The translations under genes were made by a program, and so were the position numbers. A stretch of 7,103 nucleotides of DNA from Treponema sp. UBA4326 (GTDB lineage Bacteria; Spirochaetota; Spirochaetia; Treponematales; Treponemataceae), in the NCBI GenBank assembly GCA_002393835.1, contig DGTW01000106.1, positions 1 through 7,103 on the forward strand. Reading direction: 5' to 3'. The notes beneath the pieces were generated by a model that was not told the origin of the DNA, searched no databases, and saw only the letters and a program-made list of their open reading frames with translations. Of this stretch, positions 1 to 4,296 are shown piece by piece (positions within the stretch are counted from its first letter, which is position 1; each line of letters begins with the position of its first letter).

Positions 1-913
1 CCTCAATGAGGCGGAGCTTTTCGTGGATTTTGTCGCTTTCTTCTGGAAGACAGTAGACGAACATCTCAACCTTGTCGAACTGGTGAACGCGGTAAAGTCC
101 TTTTGAGAACTGACCGGCACCACCTGCCTCGCGGCGGAAACAGTGAGAGAGACCGCAGTAGAAGAGGGGAAGTGAAGATTTATCCAGAATTTCCCCTGAG
201 TGGTAGCCGCCAAGAGTGATTTCTGCAGTTGCGACCAGACAGGTTCCTTCTTCTTCGATACAGTAAACATTAGACTCGTTTCCGCGCGGGTTGAAGCCGA
301 TACCCTGCAAGATTTCCTGTTTTGCCACATCCGGTGTAATGAATTGGGTAAAGCCATGCTTACGGAGAATGTTGAGGGCGTACATAATCAGAGCCTGTTC
401 CAGGAAAACGGCTTCATTTTTAAGATAGTAGAATTTCGGGCCAGAGACCTTTGTTCCCCGGTCGAAGTCGAGGATGTCCAGCTCTTCGCCAAGAGTTACA
501 TGGTCTTTTGGCTGGAAATCGAATTTTCGTGGAGTGCCGACTTTTTTGACCTCAAGGTTCTCGGTGTCCAGCTTTCCGATTGGTGTATCAGGGTGGTGCA
601 TGTTAGGAATCTGGCGGCCGGCCTCGTCAAGTTTTGCCTCAACCTCGGCAAGGGCCTTTTCTGCCTCGGTAACATCATCCTTTATTTTTTTGCCTTCCTC
701 GATGTATTTTGCACGAGTGTCAGCATCGAGCTTCTGTTTCATTGCTGCTGCATTTTCATTTCGCTTCTGCTGCAGGGCCTGCAATTTTGTGGTGAGGGCA
801 GTGCGCTCGTCAAAGAGTTTTACGACGAGATCTGCATCTGCGACCATGTTTCGGTCAGAAATATTCTTTTTGACTTCATCAAGATGTTCTTTAATAAATC
901 GATAATCAAGCAT
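1..913 (-). CDS. serS: Seryl-tRNA synthetase, N-terminal 304 residues (3' end outside window)
   Basis: Charges tRNA-Ser with serine in the cytoplasm (class II aminoacyl-tRNA synthetase). The reading frame runs from ATG at 913 to the left window edge without a stop. Residues about 26-102 are charged and helical and match the antiparallel coiled-coil arm that binds tRNA-Ser. The catalytic domain follows. It has the serine-site TAE triplet at 229-231, class II motif 2 with the pattern GLSHCFRREAG at 254-264 (Arg260 in the usual ATP-binding position), and the family segment RVHQFDKVE at 276-284. Motif 3 and the C-terminus lie beyond the window. The variant GGYHSGEIL after TAE differs from the E. 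coli-type sequence but is within family variation as I know it. The start is supported by an AGAGGA ribosome binding site at 928-923, nine bases upstream. The gene follows the SIMPL lipoprotein gene by 42 bases with no hairpin between, so co-transcription is likely. Confidence 0.95.
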   Translation of the reverse strand, partial: MLDYRFIKEHLDEVKKNISDRNMVADADLVVKLFDERTALTTKLQALQQKRNENAAAMKQKLDADTRAKYIEEGKKIKDDVTEAEKALAEVEAKLDEAGRQIPNMHHPDTPIGKLDTENLEVKKVGTPRKFDFQPKDHVTLGEELDILDFDRGTKVSGPKFYYLKNEAVFLEQALIMYALNILRKHGFTQFITPDVAKQEILQGIGFNPRGNESNVYCIEEEGTCLVATAEITLGGYHSGEILDKSSLPLFYCGLSHCFRREAGGAGQFSKGLYRVHQFDKVEMFVYCLPEESDKIHEKLRLIE

Positions 914-955
914 TTGAAAAATTCCTCTTACTTTTATTCTATTGTTTTTTTTATT

Positions 956-1681
956 TTATCTCAACTGATAGACAGCATCTACGGTAATGGTGACTGTTGA
1001 AGAGCCGCCAGAAATTGGAGTAGGAGCCGCCTCTTCGAGCGCCATGTCAGCGTTTGCCACAGCCGAAGCCTTCATAAGCCTTGCCCTTGGGTATGAGTAG
1101 TCAGAATGTTCCGAAATAGAGAGAACTTTTCCAAGCTTTGCCCCGCTTGCCCCTGCAAGAAGGTTTGCGCTTTCCTGAGCCTGAGAGATTGCCAGAGAGC
1201 GGGCCTGTTTCTTTGCGATTTCAGTGTCTGTTACTCCGTATGTGAGGGAAGAAAGCTGGTTTGCGCCAGATTTAAGGGCCAAGTCGATGATTTCTCCTGC
1301 CATGCCGATTTTTTTGACAAGAATTTTCACCTGATTTGTGACACGGTAATCATCATAGACCTGTTTTCCGCTCTTGTTATCGTAGTGGCTTTCCTGAAAT
1401 ACAGAATAGTTTTGGGTTGAGATACATTCTTTTTGAATTCCCTTGGCTTTAATTGCTTCCTGAACGGCTGTCATCTTGAGGGCGTTCTCGGCGGAAGTCT
1501 CGGCAACATCCTTGCCCTTTGTAATCACCGAAAGAATGATAGTGGCTGTGTCCGCCTCCACTGTTACGCTTCCAGTGCCAGAAACCGATACTGTCCTCTT
1601 AGAATAATGATCCTGCTGAATGGAACAGGAAGAAAAGAGAATCGCCCCCGCAACAAACAAAATCGAAACAAGCTTCTTCAT
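956..1681 (-). CDS. SIMPL-domain (DUF541) lipoprotein
   Basis: A 241-residue predicted lipoprotein. The N-terminus has two lysines, a hydrophobic stretch and a lipobox-like LFSSC with Cys19 as the predicted lipidated residue. Phe at -3 is a relaxed match of the kind tolerated in spirochaetes. From about residue 30 the sequence follows the SIMPL/DUF541 pattern: VSVSGTGSVTVEADTA at the start, a helix ending in KAKGI before STQNYSV, the DYRVTNQVKI strand, the SGANQLSSLTYGV segment, then an Ala-rich helix QARSLAISQAQESANLLA and a closing beta strand TVTITVDAVYQL. Family members are envelope proteins (for example E. coli YggE and the Brucella BP26 antigen). They have been linked to oxidative stress and oligomeric ring assemblies, but a molecular activity is not settled. 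The start has an AAGGAG site at 1694-1689, seven bases upstream. The gene follows a 15-copy heptanucleotide repeat and precedes serS by 42 bases. Confidence 0.9.
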   Translation of the reverse strand: MKKLVSILFVAGAILFSSCSIQQDHYSKRTVSVSGTGSVTVEADTATIILSVITKGKDVAETSAENALKMTAVQEAIKAKGIQKECISTQNYSVFQESHYDNKSGKQVYDDYRVTNQVKILVKKIGMAGEIIDLALKSGANQLSSLTYGVTDTEIAKKQARSLAISQAQESANLLAGASGAKLGKVLSISEHSDYSYPRARLMKASAVANADMALEEAAPTPISGGSSTVTITVDAVYQLR

Positions 1682-1712
1682 AAAAAAACTCCTTATATTT
1701 TTAAATTTAATT
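1682..1712 (-). promoter_or_regulatory. AT-rich leader with ribosome binding site of the SIMPL gene; weak promoter candidate
   Basis: The 31 bases between the tandem array and the SIMPL start are almost all A/T apart from the AAGGAG ribosome binding site (1694-1689). On the coding strand TTAAAT at 1710-1705 is a 4 of 6 match to a -10 hexamer. It lies 16 bases downstream of a TTGAAA (1732-1727) that belongs to the repeat and matches 5 of 6 bases of a -35 hexamer. TATAAG at 1697-1692 is a better -10 match but overlaps the ribosome binding site, so it would leave almost no leader. The ribosome binding site is well supported; the promoter is only a candidate. Confidence 0.35.
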
Positions 1713-1817
1713 TTTCAACTTTCAACTTTCAACTTTCAACTTTCAACTTTCAACTTTCAACTTTCAACTTTCAACTTTCAACTTTCAACTTTCAACTTTC
1801 AACTTTCAACTTTCAAC
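1713..1817. repeat. Perfect tandem repeat, 15 copies of a 7-bp unit (TTTCAAC plus strand, GTTGAAA minus strand)
   Basis: Fifteen uninterrupted, identical heptamers span 105 bases, followed by TT that already belongs to the TAA stop codon of the upstream lipoprotein gene (1820-1818). The array fills most of the 136-base spacer between two genes on the same strand and ends 31 bases before the SIMPL start codon. Because 7 is not a multiple of 3, each frame reads the same heptad. On the coding (minus) strand every frame meets TGA within 21 bases. On the plus strand all three frames stay open, which produces the spurious plus-strand reading frames here. There are no spacers and no dyad symmetry, so it is not a CRISPR array or a hairpin. 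Perfect identity suggests recent expansion or slippage, so copy number may vary between strains. Confidence 0.98.
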
Positions 1818-3863
1818 TTACCGAATGTCTATGTAGAATCTCTTTAAATAAATTGAGCGTTGTTTTGCTTCTTTCCAATATTTGCTTGCGGGAAAGCGTT
1901 TTACCAGCATATCGTACGAGTCCACGGCAAAGCGAATGTCTTTTACATTGCTGTTGCTTTCGGAGATTTGTCCGAGAAGGAAAAGAGCTTCGTCCAGGCG
2001 AGTTGAGGCATTGTTGTAATATTCCTCGGCCTCCCTCAAGGCATCTGCATATTTTTTGTCCGCAAAATCCTTTTTTGCTTTCTCCAGAAGCGATTCGTCA
2101 CTGTCTCCTTCGAGCCGGCTTTGTGAACTTCTTTCCATTAAGACAGGATTGCTTTCATCGACAGTGATTTCACTTTCCGACGATATTGGACTGATTATCG
2201 AAGGCTCTGTTTCAGGCTGCTTTCTTGTATTTTCTTTTGCTTTTGGCTCTGAATTTGCCCTTGCTTCCTGGCTAGATTGCCCAGCTGTCGTTTTTTCGCT
2301 GTTCTTTCCTTCAGTATTTTGAATTACGGTTTTTATGTCGCTTTCTACATTAGAAAGAGGGGTAGAAGAGAGATTCGCCGCTGTATTTTTTGCCGCAGTG
2401 GCTCTCGGAGAAGATTCCTGCTGATTTTTTGTCTCGTTTTTCTTTGTTTCTGCTTTTTTGCCGTCATCAGTTTTTGAATTCCTGGCTCTTTCAGAATCTG
2501 TGTTTTTTCCTTTTGTTGCTTGAGTCTTTTCCGGTGATTTTGCCTCATTTTCGGGAAGAGACATGTTTTTTTCCTGATTTAAGGTCTCATTTGCCCTGTC
2601 AATTCGTCTCTGGGGCTTTGCCGGAACTATATCTGCATAAGAAGGAGCTTTTACCCGGCCAGTGCTTTTTTTGTCCTCAACTGTGACTTTCAGGTAATCG
2701 TCAATATACTCGCCTGTAAGGGCATCATTTTTGTAAAAATGAAGGAAGGTTTCTCCAGCCTTTTTTGCGCGGAGAGAGAAAGTCGTGTTTTTAGCCGCAA
2801 GTTTTCGTCCGAAATAGTTGAAAATGTCTTTTTTATTTTCTTCGCCAATGTAAGTCCAGCCTTTTCCGGGATAGGTTACATCGAGATACTGGTTGATTTT
2901 GACAGTGACCGAGCGAGAGGGCATTATGCTTTCTGTTTCTTCTGGCTTTTTTTCCTCTGTCAAAGGAATTTCCTCTTTTGAAGCCTGATTTTCACCTTTT
3001 ACTTCGCCGCCTGCTTCTTTTGATGGCACTATCGGGGCCTTTGAAAGAGAATTTTCTGCAGTAGCTACAGAGAAATTTGGCTCGCTTATCTTTTCCTGAT
3101 TTATTTGAGGCGTATTTTCTGAATTTTCTGAAATCACTGTATTCACTGAATCTTCTGCGTGTTCAGTTTTTTCAGAATCCTGCAATATTTGGGGCTCTTC
3201 CTTCTTTTCTTCTTCCTGAGTTTCCGGCAAATCGTGAACAAGGACTTCTGGCTCATCAAAAATAAAATAGTCAGAAATCTTGCCTCGTTCGTCCGTCATT
3301 GGGGCATTTCCCGTTTCCTTGGCCAAATACGAGTCTTCGTCGCTGACTTTTTCTGTAAAATCCTCTTCGTCCTTTGGAGCTTCGGCTTTGGCTTCGTCTT
3401 CCTGACTCTTTATCCCGTCTTCGTCGTTGCCATTTTGGTCGAAGTCTGAAGAATTTCCCTCTGAAGTATTTATTTCACTTTTATCTGCCGCTTCTTCTGT
3501 AGAGCCTTCTTCCGATGATTTTTCTTCAGCAAGTTCTTCTGCGATATTTTCATTTATCTGGGGATTTTCATTCTCTAATGAAGGCTGATTTCTTTCCTGA
3601 TTTTCAGAATTTTCCAGATTTTCTGGCAGAAAGGGGCTTTGTTCAAGCCCAAGGTCTGCCTGATTTTCCTCTGCCTTGTTTTCCTGAAGATTTTCCTGAT
3701 TTTTTGCTTCTTGCGGAAGCTCTTCCTGAAGGGGAGACTGGCTTGCTTCCTCAACGCTTGGGCTTTCTGGCTCCTGACTTACATTTGTCGAGCCGCACGA
3801 AAGGAGAATAATTGAAAGAAAAGAGAAAATTGCTGATTTTAGGAAAGATTTTTTTGCTTTCAC
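1818..3863 (-). CDS. Large lipoprotein with disordered stalk, beta domain and C-terminal TPR-like (BamD/CpoB-like) domain
   Basis: A 681-residue predicted lipoprotein of unknown function. A basic N-terminus and hydrophobic core lead to the lipobox LLSC with Cys23 as the lipidation site. Residues about 24-315 are low-complexity, rich in Glu, Ser, Asn and Gln, strongly acidic and almost certainly disordered. Residues about 316-396 form a compact region with alternating hydrophobic residues and aromatics (YPGKGWTYIG, NYFGRKL, ETFLHFYKND, DDYLKVTVED), best read as a small beta-sandwich that I cannot assign to a named family. A second disordered linker, about 397-586, is Lys/Ser/Thr/Asn-rich and more basic. 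Residues about 587-678 are helical, with the pattern AVDSYDMLVKRFPASKYWKEAKQR typical of TPR-like envelope proteins such as BamD and CpoB/YbgF. The start is GTG. No other in-frame start would keep the signal peptide, and AGAGAGGT lies seven bases upstream. It begins 23 bases after the membrane protein gene. Confidence 0.85.
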   Translation of the reverse strand: MKAKKSFLKSAIFSFLSIILLSCGSTNVSQEPESPSVEEASQSPLQEELPQEAKNQENLQENKAEENQADLGLEQSPFLPENLENSENQERNQPSLENENPQINENIAEELAEEKSSEEGSTEEAADKSEINTSEGNSSDFDQNGNDEDGIKSQEDEAKAEAPKDEEDFTEKVSDEDSYLAKETGNAPMTDERGKISDYFIFDEPEVLVHDLPETQEEEKKEEPQILQDSEKTEHAEDSVNTVISENSENTPQINQEKISEPNFSVATAENSLSKAPIVPSKEAGGEVKGENQASKEEIPLTEEKKPEETESIMPSRSVTVKINQYLDVTYPGKGWTYIGEENKKDIFNYFGRKLAAKNTTFSLRAKKAGETFLHFYKNDALTGEYIDDYLKVTVEDKKSTGRVKAPSYADIVPAKPQRRIDRANETLNQEKNMSLPENEAKSPEKTQATKGKNTDSERARNSKTDDGKKAETKKNETKNQQESSPRATAAKNTAANLSSTPLSNVESDIKTVIQNTEGKNSEKTTAGQSSQEARANSEPKAKENTRKQPETEPSIISPISSESEITVDESNPVLMERSSQSRLEGDSDESLLEKAKKDFADKKYADALREAEEYYNNASTRLDEALFLLGQISESNSNVKDIRFAVDSYDMLVKRFPASKYWKEAKQRSIYLKRFYIDIR

Positions 3864-3878
3864 GGTTAAGACCTCTCT
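3864..3878 (-). promoter_or_regulatory. Ribosome binding site that fixes a GTG start
   Basis: AGAGAGGT at 3878-3871 sits seven bases before GTG at 3863-3861. The codons after it encode KAKKS and a hydrophobic signal peptide. The next methionine codon in the frame is internal to the disordered region, so the GTG start is the only one that makes sense. Confidence 0.8.
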
Positions 3879-3886
3879 TTTTCGGT

Positions 3887-4249
3887 TTATGGGGCAGCGT
3901 CAAGTATGTCATTCACGATTTTGTCATTGGCTTTTTCAAGCTCTTTCATCGTGTCGTCTTCCGGGAAAGTGAACCATTTTTTTACTTCGTCTTTTGACCA
4001 CTGGTTCTCTGTGATTCGGCTGGGATAATATTCCTTTTCGATGTCCGGCGGATCAGGAATGAGAACTGGGGAATCAGCTGTGAATGGCTCCGGCTCCTTG
4101 AGGACTTCTTTTTTTTCTGGGGCAGTCTGAATCATAAGGACTACGAGGGCTGCGAAAAATAAGACGACGATAATCGAGATTACCGCGAGCAAAAGAGGCT
4201 TCTCGTGAGCGAAATCTGAAAAAGTGTCTTTTATTTCCTCAAAATCCAA
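3887..4249 (-). CDS. Small single-pass membrane protein of unknown function
   Basis: A 120-residue protein I do not recognise. Residues 1-17 are short, acidic and amphipathic. Residues about 18-40 (PLLLAVISIIVVLFFAALVVLMI) form one clear transmembrane helix. The remaining 80 residues are polar and Pro/Glu-rich, with PEKKEVLKEPEPF, then VLIPDPPDIEKEYYPSRI and a more ordered end around QWSKDEVKKWFTFPEDDTMKELEKANDKI. The N-terminus has little positive charge, so topology is uncertain. Placing the longer tail in the periplasm is an inference. The start is TTG at 4249-4247, supported by AAGGAG eight bases upstream; an in-frame stop lies just beyond it and the next in-frame ATG is inside the membrane helix. 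It sits between smc (47-base spacer) and the stalked lipoprotein gene (23-base spacer), consistent with an envelope protein made together with that lipoprotein. Confidence 0.75.
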   Translation of the reverse strand: MDFEEIKDTFSDFAHEKPLLLAVISIIVVLFFAALVVLMIQTAPEKKEVLKEPEPFTADSPVLIPDPPDIEKEYYPSRITENQWSKDEVKKWFTFPEDDTMKELEKANDKIVNDILDAAP

Positions 4250-4263
4250 GATTCATTCTCCTT
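4250..4263 (-). promoter_or_regulatory. Ribosome binding site that fixes a TTG start, overlapped by a five-codon ATG frame
   Basis: AAGGAG at 4263-4258 is eight bases from TTG (4249-4247), an ideal distance. An ATG at 4256-4254 lies only one base from the same site and opens a frame of five sense codons ending in TGA at 4241-4239, out of frame with the TTG gene. The one-base spacing makes use of the ATG unlikely. Confidence 0.65.
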
Positions 4264-4296
4264 TTTTCTGCCTGGCCGCCTTTTTTTTAAGGATGG

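Noticed and set aside
914..955. Terminator or promoter between the SIMPL gene and serS
   Set aside because: The 42 bases are AT-rich with no dyad symmetry. Only the serS ribosome binding site can be supported.
200..1000. Long plus-strand reading frames opposite serS (266 and 143 codons)
   Set aside because: They are antisense shadows of serS, whose class II synthetase motifs are clear. Their translations are Phe/Cys/Ser-rich with no domain and no credible ribosome binding site.
1713..1817. Possible CRISPR array
   Set aside because: The units are 7 bp, contiguous and identical, with no spacers and no cas genes nearby.
1433..2167. Plus-strand frame encoding a repeated FNFQLST heptad
   Set aside because: The heptad arises because the 7-bp array is open in all plus-strand frames. 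The flanking sequence is antisense to two well-supported lipoprotein genes.
4264..4296. Possible rho-independent terminator after smc (GC-rich GGCGGCC next to A/T runs)
   Set aside because: No stem of useful length with a loop followed by a T run on the coding strand could be formed. The A run is on the wrong side for transcription toward the left.
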